Notes under the pieces: model-generated
Told to the model about the DNA's origin: nothing
The model's database searches: none
Seen by the model: only the letters and a program-made list of their open reading frames with translations
Shown: positions 1-7,379 of the stretch, one piece after another
Position numbering within the stretch: the first letter of the stretch is position 1
How the letters are laid out: each line of letters opens with the position of its first letter
Assembly: GCF_003696215.1 (NCBI RefSeq)
Contig: NZ_RFFG01000065.1
Location: forward strand, 1-45,931
Length of the DNA stretch: 45,931 nucleotides
Reading direction: 5' to 3'
DNA from: Actinomadura harenae
Lineage (GTDB): Bacteria > Actinomycetota > Actinomycetes > Streptosporangiales > Streptosporangiaceae
Position numbers and translations under genes: made by a program

Positions 1-115
1 CGCACAGGGCGAGCGCGGGGAGCGCGGCGGCGCCGGCCAGGCGGGCGGCCGGGCGGGCGGTGCGGCCGGCGGTGCGACGGGTGGTGTGACGGGTGATCGG
101 GGCATGGTGCGGCAT
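1..115 (-). CDS. 5' end of a probable secreted protein (runs off left edge)
   Basis: An open frame on the minus strand starts at an ATG (115-113) and stays open to the edge for 38 codons. A GAGG ribosome-binding site lies 6 nt upstream of the ATG. The visible residues are a basic arginine-rich start followed by an Ala/Leu-rich hydrophobic run ending in LALC, which looks like a signal peptide. The lipobox is not canonical because Leu sits directly before the Cys. It is divergent from kdpD. The function cannot be told from 38 residues, and nothing seen supports KdpC, although Kdp structural genes could lie further left. Confidence 0.4.
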   Translation of the reverse strand, partial: MPHHAPITRHTTRRTAGRTARPAARLAGAAALPALALC

Positions 116-250
116 GGTGACCTCGGGACGGAGAGGGCGTTTCGGGTGATCATGCACTCACTCACGGTGATGACCCTCGGCAAAATAGACGCTGATCGGA
201 ATCGGGACGCCCAGGGCGGCCAAAGTGCCATGTCTCGATCTGATGACGAC

Positions 251-284
251 GGCCTGGGCGGGCCCGTCCGGGCCCGCCCAGGCC
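251..284. other. Perfect 16-bp hairpin in the gap upstream of kdpD
   Basis: The arms 251-266 and 269-284 are perfectly complementary, with two bases between them. The stem is almost all G/C and has no T-run after it. It sits in the roughly 300-bp divergent gap (116-418), so it is not at the 3' end of any gene. It could be a leader or attenuator element of the kdpD transcript, or simply a GC-rich palindrome. In the rest of the gap I see only a TAGATT -10-like element (394-399) shortly before the kdpD ribosome-binding site. Confidence 0.4.
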
Positions 285-418
285 GGGCCGGGCCCGGACG
301 GACGGCCCCCGACCCGCCCGGACCCCGCCGAGCCGCAGGTCGCACGCACCGCGGCACATCCCGGCCGAATCAGAGCGCCGGACACCTCTTTGGTAGATTC
401 CGCCAAGGGGAGGCAGCC

Positions 419-3094
419 ATGGGGACGCGGGGCGAGCTCCGCATCTACCTCGGTGCGGCGCCCGGAGTCGGCAAGACGTACGCGATGCTCGGCGAGGCCC
501 GCCGCCGCGCCTCGCGCGGCTCCGACGTGGTCGTCGGCTACGTGGAGACGCACGGCCGCGCCCGCACCGCCGAGCAGATCGGCGACCTGGAGGTCGTCCC
601 GCGCCGGACCCTGGCCTATCGCGGGAGTGACTTCACCGAGCTCGACGTCGACGCGGTCGTGGCCCGCCGGCCCGAGGTCGTCCTGGTGGACGAGCTCGCC
701 CACACCAACGTGCCCGGCTCCCGCAACGCCAAGCGCTGGCGGGACGTCGAGGAGATCCTGGACGCCGGGATCGACGTGATCTCCACGGTGAACATCCAGC
801 ACCTGGAGTCGATGAACGACGTCGTCGAGCGGATCACCGGCGCGCGGCAGCGCGAGACCGTCCCGGACGAGGTGGTGCGCCGCGCCGCCCAGGTCGAGCT
901 GATCGACATGACGCCCGAGGCGCTGCGCCGCCGGATGGCGCACGGCAACGTGTACGCGCCCGAGAAGATCGACGCGGCGCTCGCCAACTACTTCCGCCCC
1001 GGCAACCTGACCGCGCTGCGCGAGCTGGCCCTGCTGTGGCTGGCCGACAAGGTGGACGAGGCGCTCGAGCGCTACCGCGACCAGCACGGCATCACCGAGC
1101 CCTGGGAGGCCCGCGAGCGGATCGTGGTCGGCCTGACCGGCGGCCCGGAGGGCGACACGCTGATCCGGCGCGCCGCGCGGATCGCCGCCCGCGCCGGGCG
1201 CGCCGACCTGCTCGCCGTCCACGTGTCCCGCGCGGACGGGCTGGCGTCCGGCGGGTCGGCCCGGGACCTGACCCGGCAGCGCGCGCTGGTGGAGGGCCTC
1301 GGCGGCAGCTACCACCAGGTCCTCGGCGACGACCCGGCCAAGGCGCTGCTGGAGTTCACCCGGGGCGTGAACGCGACGCAGCTCGTGCTCGGGTCGAGCC
1401 GCCGCCGGGGCTGGCAGTTCGTGCTCGGGCCGGGCGTCGGCGCGACGGTCGCGCGCGAGTCGTCCGAGATCGACGTCCACCTGGTCACGCACGAGCACGT
1501 CGGGAAGGGCCGCGGGCTGGTCAGCCTCGCGGGGAGCCCGCTCAGCGTCCGCCGCCGTGTCGCCGGATGGGTGATGGCGCTGCTCGGGCCGCCCGCCCTG
1601 ATCGCCGTCCTGGACGCCGGGGACCGGCCGGGCCTCACCACCGACCTGATGCTGTTCCTGGCGCTGACCGTCCTGGTCGCGCTGGCCGGGGGGCTGTGGC
1701 CCGCGATCCTCGCGGCCGTCCTCGGGTTCCTGGCCGTGAACTGGTACTTCACGCCGCCGCTGCACACCCTGACCATCGCCGAGCCGCGCAACGCGCTCGG
1801 CCTGCTGGTGTTCGTGGCGGTCGCGGTCGCGGTGTCGTCGGTCGTGGACCTCGCCGCCCGCCGCACCCGGCAGGCCGCGCGCAGCGGCGCGGAGGCCGAG
1901 ACGCTGAGCCTGCTCGCGACCTCGGTGCTGCGCGGCGAGAACGCCCTGCCCGCGCTGCTGGACCGCGTCCGCGAGACGTTCGGGGTCCGCGCGGTCGCCC
2001 TGCTGGAGCACAGCGGCGAGGGCTGGCGGACGCGCGGCGCGGTCGGCTCCGGCCCGGCCGCCGACCCCGACGACGCCGAGGCGACCGCCGAGGTCGGCGG
2101 CGAGCCGGGCGCCGAGACGGTCCTCGCGCTGTCCGGGCGGGTGCTGCCCGCGTCCGACCGGCGCGTCCTGTCGGCGTTCGCGTCGCAGGCCGGGGCCGTC
2201 CTCGCGTGGCGGCGGATGGCCGAGGAGGCGGCCCGCGCGCGGCGGCTGGAGGAGGGCGACAAGATCCGCACGGCGCTGCTCGCGGCGGTCTCGCACGACC
2301 TGCGGACGCCGCTCGCGTCGATCAAGGCCGGGGTCAGCAGCCTGCGCGCCACCGACGTCCAGTGGGATCCGGACGACGAGGCCGAGCTGCTCGCGTCGGT
2401 GGAGGAGTCCGCCGACCGGCTGGACGGCCTGATCGGCAACCTGCTGGACATGAGCCGCCTCCAGACCGGCGTCGTGACCCCGCTGATCCGCCCGGTCGCG
2501 CTGGACGAGGTGCTCCCGCGCGCCCTGCTGAACGTGCCGGAGGACCGGGTGCGCATCGACGTTCCGGAGACGCTGCCGCCGGTCGCCGCCGACGCGGGGC
2601 TGCTGGAGCGGGCCCTCGCCAACGTGGTCGAGAACGCCGTCCGGCACAGCGCCGAGCCCGTCCTGGTCACGGCGGGGGAGCTGCGCTTCGGCCGCGAGCC
2701 GGGCCGGGTGGAGCTGCGCGTCGTCGACCGCGGTCCCGGCGTCCCGAGCGCCGTGAAGGAGCGGATGTTCGCGCCGTTCCAGCGGCTCGGGGACGCGCCG
2801 AAGGGCAACGGCGTCGGGCTCGGCCTCGCCGTCGCGCGCGGCTTCGTCGCCGCGATGGACGGCACCCTCACCCCCGAGGACACCCCCGGCGGCGGCCTCA
2901 CCATGGTCTTCGGCCTGCCCCTCGCCCCGGGCGGCCCCCCGTCCGCCCCGCCGGGCGTCCGCGAGGAACACGCTGTGGAGCACAGCGCCGAGCAGGACGT
3001 GGAGCAGGGCGCCGAGCAGGGTGGGGACCCGGGCGGACGAGACGAGCGGACCGCCGACGGGCGGAGCCGGGACGAGCGAGAGGACAGGACGTGA
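419..3094 (+). CDS. kdpD: Osmosensitive K+ channel sensor histidine kinase KdpD
   Basis: KdpD is the membrane sensor kinase that responds to low potassium or osmotic stress and phosphorylates KdpE. The ATG at 419 has an AAGGGGAGG ribosome-binding site 5 nt upstream; the frame stays open further upstream but without a good start. The protein has 891 residues, the usual KdpD size. Visible in order: the N-terminal KdpD domain with Walker A GAAPGVGKT (about residues 12-20); a universal-stress-like domain from about residue 240; a hydrophobic DUF4118 block of several membrane segments (about 380-490); a GAF-like stretch; a HisKA domain with the phospho-acceptor His626 in SHDLRTPL; and an HATPase domain with N-box Asn735/Asn739 and GLGLA near the end. 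The C-terminal tail is charged, with repeated Glu/Gln/His. The stop overlaps the kdpE start by 4 bases (GTGA), indicating coupling. The kdpFABC pump genes are not in view. Confidence 0.96.
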   Translation: MGTRGELRIYLGAAPGVGKTYAMLGEARRRASRGSDVVVGYVETHGRARTAEQIGDLEVVPRRTLAYRGSDFTELDVDAVVARRPEVVLVDELAHTNVPGSRNAKRWRDVEEILDAGIDVISTVNIQHLESMNDVVERITGARQRETVPDEVVRRAAQVELIDMTPEALRRRMAHGNVYAPEKIDAALANYFRPGNLTALRELALLWLADKVDEALERYRDQHGITEPWEARERIVVGLTGGPEGDTLIRRAARIAARAGRADLLAVHVSRADGLASGGSARDLTRQRALVEGLGGSYHQVLGDDPAKALLEFTRGVNATQLVLGSSRRRGWQFVLGPGVGATVARESSEIDVHLVTHEHVGKGRGLVSLAGSPLSVRRRVAGWVMALLGPPALIAVLDAGDRPGLTTDLMLFLALTVLVALAGGLWPAILAAVLGFLAVNWYFTPPLHTLTIAEPRNALGLLVFVAVAVAVSSVVDLAARRTRQAARSGAEAETLSLLATSVLRGENALPALLDRVRETFGVRAVALLEHSGEGWRTRGAVGSGPAADPDDAEATAEVGGEPGAETVLALSGRVLPASDRRVLSAFASQAGAVLAWRRMAEEAARARRLEEGDKIRTALLAAVSHDLRTPLASIKAGVSSLRATDVQWDPDDEAELLASVEESADRLDGLIGNLLDMSRLQTGVVTPLIRPVALDEVLPRALLNVPEDRVRIDVPETLPPVAADAGLLERALANVVENAVRHSAEPVLVTAGELRFGREPGRVELRVVDRGPGVPSAVKERMFAPFQRLGDAPKGNGVGLGLAVARGFVAAMDGTLTPEDTPGGGLTMVFGLPLAPGGPPSAPPGVREEHAVEHSAEQDVEQGAEQGGDPGGRDERTADGRSRDEREDRT

Positions 3095-3765
3095 CACGCG
3101 TTCTCGTCGTGGACGACGAGCCGCAGATCGTGCGCGCGCTGCGGATCAACCTGAAGGCGCGCGGCTACGAGGTGGACGCGGCGCCGGACGGCCGGACCGC
3201 GCTCGACCTCGCCGCGCGCCGCCACCCGGACGTGATCCTGCTCGACCTCGGCCTGCCCGACATGGACGGCACCGAGGTGATCCGGGGGCTGCGCGGCTGG
3301 CTGACCGTGCCGATCATCGTGCTGTCCGCCCGGCAGGAGTCCGACGACAAGGTCGAGGCCCTGGACGCCGGGGCCGACGACTACGTCACCAAGCCGTTCG
3401 GGATGGCCGAGCTGCTGGCCCGGCTGCGCGCGGCCGTCCGCCGCTCGTCGCCGGTCGAGGAGGCCGCGGTCGTCCGGACCGACGCGTTCAGCGTGGACCT
3501 GGCCGCCAAGCGGGTGGAGCGGAACGGCGGGGACGTCCGGCTCACCCCGACCGAGTGGCACATCCTGGAGCTGCTGGTCCGCAACGCCGGACGGCTCGTC
3601 AGCCAGCAGCAGCTCCTCCAGGAGGTGTGGGGCCCGTCGTACGCGAAGGAGACCAACTACCTGCGCGTCTACATGGCCCAGCTGCGCCGCAAGCTCGAGG
3701 ACGACCCGTCCCATCCGCGGCATCTGATCACCGCCCCCGGCATCGGCTACCGCTTCGAGGCCTGA
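3091..3765 (+). CDS. kdpE: KdpE response regulator (OmpR/PhoB family)
   Basis: This is the DNA-binding partner of KdpD. The GTG start overlaps the kdpD stop as GTGA, so the pair is almost certainly co-translated. The protein has 224 residues. The receiver domain opens with VLVVDDEP, carries the phospho-acceptor Asp52 in LLDLGLPDMDG, and ends with the conserved Lys of YVTKPFG. The C-terminal half is a winged-helix Trans_reg_C domain (LTPTEWHILELL, then NYLRVYMAQLRRKLE, then GIGYRFEA). Regulators of this family bind tandem direct repeats. Such repeats lie just downstream at 3808-3861, ahead of the neighbouring permease, which makes that gene a plausible target in addition to any distant kdp operon. 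Confidence 0.96.
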   Translation: MTRVLVVDDEPQIVRALRINLKARGYEVDAAPDGRTALDLAARRHPDVILLDLGLPDMDGTEVIRGLRGWLTVPIIVLSARQESDDKVEALDAGADDYVTKPFGMAELLARLRAAVRRSSPVEEAAVVRTDAFSVDLAAKRVERNGGDVRLTPTEWHILELLVRNAGRLVSQQQLLQEVWGPSYAKETNYLRVYMAQLRRKLEDDPSHPRHLITAPGIGYRFEA

Positions 3766-3773
3766 CCGGGCCG

Positions 3774-3799
3774 CCCCGCCGCCGGGCCGGGCGGGGTTT
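3774..3799 (+). terminator. Hairpin after kdpE
   Basis: The arms CCCCGCC (3774-3780) and GGCGGGG (3790-3796) are followed by TTTC, shortly after the kdpE stop. It is a short factor-independent terminator candidate separating kdpDE from the permease gene. Confidence 0.45.
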
Positions 3800-3807
3800 C
3801 GGACGTG

Positions 3808-3873
3808 CGCTAAGAACGCGTTAAGACGACTCCCTGCGGCGTCAAGACGGCGTTAGCGCGTCCTGAATAGGGT
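3808..3873 (+). promoter_or_regulatory. Four OmpR-type half-sites and a -10 element ahead of the first KimA-like permease
   Basis: The half-sites CGCTAAGA (3808), CGTTAAGA (3819), CGTCAAGA (3840) and CGTTAGCG (3851) are spaced 11, 21 and 11 bp apart, so all lie on one helix face. A TAGGGT -10 hexamer at 3868-3873 follows 9 bp after the last half-site, and no good -35 is visible. Direct repeats at 11-bp spacing abutting a weak promoter are the usual layout for activation by an OmpR/PhoB-family regulator. Assigning them to KdpE is inference from its position next door. Confidence 0.5.
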
Positions 3874-3896
3874 GTTTTGCGGGTTAAGCCCTCTGT

Positions 3897-5942
3897 GTGC
3901 GAATCCCCCTGCTCAGGACGCCGAAGCGCCTCCTCGTCGGACGCCCGCTGCGTACCGAACAACTCGGTGACACGCTGCTGCCGAAGAAGCTCGCGCTGCC
4001 GGTCTTCTGCAGCGACGCCCTGTCGTCCAACGCGTACGCCACCGAGGAGATCCTGCTCGGGCTCGGGCTCGGCGGCGTCGCGCTGCTGCGCCTCGCGCCC
4101 TGGGTGGCGCTCGCGGTCATCGTCCTGCTCGCCGTGGTCGTCCTGTCGTACCGGCAGACCTGCCACGCCTACCCCGGGGGCGGCGGCGCGTACGCGGTGA
4201 GCCGCGCCAACCTCGGCGAGACGGCGTCGCTCGCCGCCGCCAGCGCCCTGCTGGTCGACTACGTGCTGACCGTCGCGGTGTCGGTCGCTGCGGGCGTCGC
4301 CAACGTGACCTCGGCGTTCCCGGCGCTCGTCCCGTACGCGGTGCCGATCTCGCTGGCGCTGCTCGCCGTCCTCGCGGTGATGAACCTGCGCGGCGTCAAG
4401 GAGTCCGGGACGGTCTTCGCGATCCCGACCTACGGCTTCGTCGTGGTCGTCTACCTCATGATCCTCTGGGGCGGGCTGCGGGTGGCGTTCGGCGGGAGCC
4501 TGCACGCCGAGTCCGCGCACTACGGCCTCCACGCCGAGCAGCACACGACCGGACTGCTGGCGATCGCGCTCGTCCTGCGCGCCTTCTCCCAGGGCTGCAC
4601 CGCGCTCACCGGGGTCGAGGCGGTCTCCAACGGCGTCCCGAACTTCAAGCGGCCGAAGAGCAGGAACGCCTCCGCGACGCTGGCGATCATGGGCGTCCTC
4701 ACCATCGTCATGCTCGCCGGGATCTCGCTGCTCGCCATGATCAGCAAGGTGCACATCACCGACGACCCGTCCCGGCTGATCGGCGCGCCCGCCGGGTACG
4801 AGCAGAAGACGGTGATCACGCAGGTCGCGGCGGCCGTCTCCGGCGGCGACCACACGATCCTGTTCTTCCTGGTCGCCGGGTTCACCGCGGCGATCCTGGT
4901 GCTGGCCGCGAACACCGCGTTCAACGGCTTCCCGATCCTCGGGTCCATCCTCGGCGCGGACGGTTTCCTGCCCCGGCAGTTCTCCCGGCGCGGCGACCGG
5001 CTCGTCTTCAGCAACGGCGTCGTCATCCTCGCGCTGCTCGCCGGGCTGCTGATCTGGGCCTTCGACGCCAGCACCACCCGGCTCATCCAGCTGTACATCA
5101 TCGGCGTGTTCGTCTCGTTCACCCTGTCCCAGGCGGGCATGGTCCGGCACTGGACGACCGAACTGCGCGCCTGCCCGCCCGCCCGCCGCGGGCGGATCCG
5201 CCGCGCCCGCGTGATCAACGCGTTCGGCGCGCTCCTCACCGGCCTCGTCCTGGTGGTGGTGCTCGTCACCAAGTTCACCCACGGCGCCTGGATCGTGGTG
5301 ATCGCGATGCCCCTGGTCTTCTGGATGATGAAGGCCATCCACCGGCACTACGAGCGGGTCGCGGTCGAGCTCACCCCCGGGGACGACGCCGTCGCGCTGC
5401 CCAGCCGGATCCACGCCGTCGTCCTGGTCTCCCGGCTGCACACCCCGGCCCTGCGGGCGCTGGCGTTCGCCCGCGCGTCCCGGCCGTCCACGCTGACCGC
5501 CGTGACCGTCAAGACCTCCGACGCCGAGGTGGAGACCCTGCGCGCCGAATGGGCCGCGCGCGACATCCCCGTCCCGCTGGTCGTCCTGGACTCCCCGTAC
5601 CGGGACATCACCGGGCCCGTCCTGGACCACGTCGCGCGGCTGCGCCGCCGGTCCCCGCGCGACGTCGTGGCGATCTTCATCCCCGAGTACGTCGTCGGCC
5701 GCTGGTGGGAGCAGCTGCTCCACAACCAGAGCGCGCTGCGGCTGAAGGCCCGGCTGCTGTTCCGGCCCGGGGTCATGGTCATCAGCGTCCCGTGGCAGCT
5801 CGGCTCCGCGCGGACCGAACCCGAGGCGCCCCCCGAGCCCGAGACGCCTCCTGAACCGGAGAGGCCCACTGAGCCCGGCGGCGGACGGCCCGTCCTCCCC
5901 GACGCCGGGCGGGGGACCGTGTCGTCCGGGTCCGGGGGGTGA
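3897..5942 (+). CDS. KimA-like APC-superfamily permease, probable K+ importer (paralogue 1)
   Basis: A 681-residue polytopic membrane protein starting at GTG 3897 without an evident ribosome-binding site. The N-terminal segment has the family signature LPVFCSDALSSNAYATEEIL, resembling Bacillus KimA (YdaO), a proton-coupled potassium importer with a cytosolic C-terminal domain. About 12 hydrophobic segments fill residues 45-480. A soluble domain (about 485-640) follows with VLVSRLHTPALRALAFA and SPRDVVAIFIPEYVVGRWWE, then a Pro/Glu-rich tail. It is strongly similar over its whole length to the permease at 12919-14988, so the two are paralogues. Older annotation calls this family amino-acid permease. 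The potassium assignment rests on the resemblance to KimA and on neighbouring kdpDE and trkA genes; the substrate is inference. Confidence 0.85.
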   Translation: MRIPLLRTPKRLLVGRPLRTEQLGDTLLPKKLALPVFCSDALSSNAYATEEILLGLGLGGVALLRLAPWVALAVIVLLAVVVLSYRQTCHAYPGGGGAYAVSRANLGETASLAAASALLVDYVLTVAVSVAAGVANVTSAFPALVPYAVPISLALLAVLAVMNLRGVKESGTVFAIPTYGFVVVVYLMILWGGLRVAFGGSLHAESAHYGLHAEQHTTGLLAIALVLRAFSQGCTALTGVEAVSNGVPNFKRPKSRNASATLAIMGVLTIVMLAGISLLAMISKVHITDDPSRLIGAPAGYEQKTVITQVAAAVSGGDHTILFFLVAGFTAAILVLAANTAFNGFPILGSILGADGFLPRQFSRRGDRLVFSNGVVILALLAGLLIWAFDASTTRLIQLYIIGVFVSFTLSQAGMVRHWTTELRACPPARRGRIRRARVINAFGALLTGLVLVVVLVTKFTHGAWIVVIAMPLVFWMMKAIHRHYERVAVELTPGDDAVALPSRIHAVVLVSRLHTPALRALAFARASRPSTLTAVTVKTSDAEVETLRAEWAARDIPVPLVVLDSPYRDITGPVLDHVARLRRRSPRDVVAIFIPEYVVGRWWEQLLHNQSALRLKARLLFRPGVMVISVPWQLGSARTEPEAPPEPETPPEPERPTEPGGGRPVLPDAGRGTVSSGSGG

Positions 5943-6014
5943 TGGCGGTGACGGTGCCGTATCGGCGGTCCTGCACCGGTTCTTTCGTCGACCGCATGCC
6001 TTAGGCTTCGAATC

Positions 6015-6425
6015 ATGGACGAGCGAGCGGCCGGTACGACCTCCACCGCCGGAGGCGGGGCACGGCCCGGTGGCCTGCGGCGGTTCCTGCGGCGCATGGC
6101 GTCGAGCAAGGAGGAGCTGGAGGCCGAGGAGCTCCAGCGGTCCACCGGCGAGGAGGGCGCGACCCCCATCACCGCGTGCGCGGCCCGGCAGCGCGCCTGC
6201 GTGGCCGGTACGCTACGGACCGTGACTTTGCGACCCCGAGGCGGAGCCCCGGCCCTGGAGGCCGAGCTCTACGACGGCACCGACGTTGTCAACCTGGTCT
6301 GGCTGGGCCGGCGCAAGATCGCCGGAATCGACCCCGGCCGGCGCCTGCGCGCCGAGGGGCTGGTCAGCCTCCAGGACGGCCGCAAGGTGATGTTCAACCC
6401 CCGCTACGAACTGCGGGGCGCGTGA
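6015..6425 (+). CDS. OB-fold nucleic-acid-binding domain protein (Rv2694c-like)
   Basis: A 136-residue soluble protein. The N-terminal 50 residues are charged and probably helical (SSKEELEAEELQRS). The rest looks like an OB-fold, with beta-rich segments ACVAGTLRTVTLRP, LEAELYDGTDVVNLVWLGRRKIAGI and LRAEGLVSLQDGRKVMFNPRYEL. In mycobacteria and streptomycetes the same protein sits next to a DUF3159 gene, as here. A TAGGCT -10-like hexamer (6002-6007) ends 7 nt before the ATG and no Shine-Dalgarno sequence is present, so translation is probably leaderless. The molecular role is not known to me. Confidence 0.85.
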   Translation: MDERAAGTTSTAGGGARPGGLRRFLRRMASSKEELEAEELQRSTGEEGATPITACAARQRACVAGTLRTVTLRPRGGAPALEAELYDGTDVVNLVWLGRRKIAGIDPGRRLRAEGLVSLQDGRKVMFNPRYELRGA

Positions 6426-6426
6426 C

Positions 6427-7311
6427 ATGGCGGCCGGCGACACCGCCTCCGGCGACGCCCAGGCCCCCGGCACGGCTCAGTCCCCCGGCACGGCCACCGC
6501 TGGAGCCGTCCAGCCCGACGTGACCGACCCCACCGCCACCGACCCCACCGCGCCCGCGTCCGGGTCCGCGTCCCAGGCGACAGCCGCCGACGCGGCCACG
6601 GCGGCCGAGGGCGGGAAGCCCGACGGCGGGGGGCTCCTGACGGTCGAGGACGTCATCCGCGCCCAGCTGACCAAGGTGTTCGGCGGGCGGCGCGGCGTGC
6701 TCGAGGGCGCGGTGCCCACGATCGCGTTCACCGTCGGCTGGATCGTCACCCACGACCTGCGGCTGTCGCTGTACGTCGGCGGCGGCTCGGCGCTGGTGCT
6801 GCTCGCGGCCCGGATCGTCCAGCGGTCCACGCCGCAGTTCGTCCTCAACAGCCTGGTCGGCATCGTGATCGCGGCGTTCTTCGCGCTGCGCTCGGGCAAG
6901 GCGCAGGACGCCTTCCTGCCCGGCATGCTCTACTCCGGCGGCGTCAGCCTGGTCATGCTGCTGTCGATCGTGACCCGCTGGCCGTTCGTCGGCTTCATGA
7001 TCGGCGCGGCGAACCCCGAGGACCCGTTCGGCTGGCGCAAGGACCCGGCCATGGTGCGGGTGTGCACGCGGCTGTCCTGGCTGCTCATGCTGCCCGGGGT
7101 GCTGAAGCTGGCCTTCCAGATCCCGCTCTACCTGGCCGACCAGGTCGTCGCGCTCGGCGTGGCGAAGGTCGTGCTCGGCTGGCCCGCGTACGTGGCGGCC
7201 CTGGGCCTGGCGCTGCTCATGCTGATGCGCACCAGCACGCCGCTCCAGACCGCGGGCGCGTCCGCCGGACCCGCGACGGGGAAAGCGGCCGTCGAACCGT
7301 CCGAGGGCTGA
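6427..7311 (+). CDS. DUF3159 family membrane protein (Rv2693c-like)
   Basis: The ATG lies one base after the stop of the OB-fold gene, so the two form an operon. The protein has 294 residues. The first 70 are low-complexity Ala/Thr/Pro/Gly. The DUF3159 core follows, beginning at about LTVEDVIRAQLTKVFGGRRG, with about six hydrophobic segments and the conserved cytoplasmic stretch NPEDPFGWRKDPAMVRVCTR. The family is actinobacterial, membrane-embedded and of unknown biochemical function. Its recurrent position beside the ceoB/ceoC genes in M. tuberculosis suggests a link to ion or membrane homeostasis, but that is inference. Confidence 0.88.
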   Translation: MAAGDTASGDAQAPGTAQSPGTATAGAVQPDVTDPTATDPTAPASGSASQATAADAATAAEGGKPDGGGLLTVEDVIRAQLTKVFGGRRGVLEGAVPTIAFTVGWIVTHDLRLSLYVGGGSALVLLAARIVQRSTPQFVLNSLVGIVIAAFFALRSGKAQDAFLPGMLYSGGVSLVMLLSIVTRWPFVGFMIGAANPEDPFGWRKDPAMVRVCTRLSWLLMLPGVLKLAFQIPLYLADQVVALGVAKVVLGWPAYVAALGLALLMLMRTSTPLQTAGASAGPATGKAAVEPSEG

Positions 7312-7322
7312 CCGGATCCTGC

Positions 7323-7374
7323 CGTCAGAAACGCGTAAAAACCGCGGGTGTACCCGCATTTGTCGACCTACGAT
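7323..7374 (+). promoter_or_regulatory. pknG promoter region with a weak copy of the 11-bp tandem repeat
   Basis: CGTCAGAA (7323) and CGTAAAAA (7334) are spaced 11 bp, like the half-sites ahead of both permeases but poorer matches. A TACGAT hexamer (7369-7374) lies 5 nt before the ATG at 7380, as expected for a leaderless transcript. The repeat sits 27 bp from this -10, farther than at the permease promoters, so shared regulation is only a possibility. Confidence 0.35.
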
Positions 7375-7379
7375 CTTGA

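Noticed and set aside
158..3097. Long antisense frames over kdpD, the permeases, the methyltransferase and the sugar dehydrogenase (for example 158-3097 minus, 13147-16185 minus, 38726-41365 plus)
   Set aside because: Their products are low-complexity Arg/Ala/Gly/Pro strings without domains, opposite well-defined genes; they follow from the high GC content.
3766..3896. Possible c-di-AMP (ydaO-type) riboswitch before the KimA-like permease
   Set aside because: The gap is only 131 bp, is filled by a terminator and repeat boxes, and shows none of the conserved ydaO stems. The second permease appears leaderless, leaving no room for a riboswitch.
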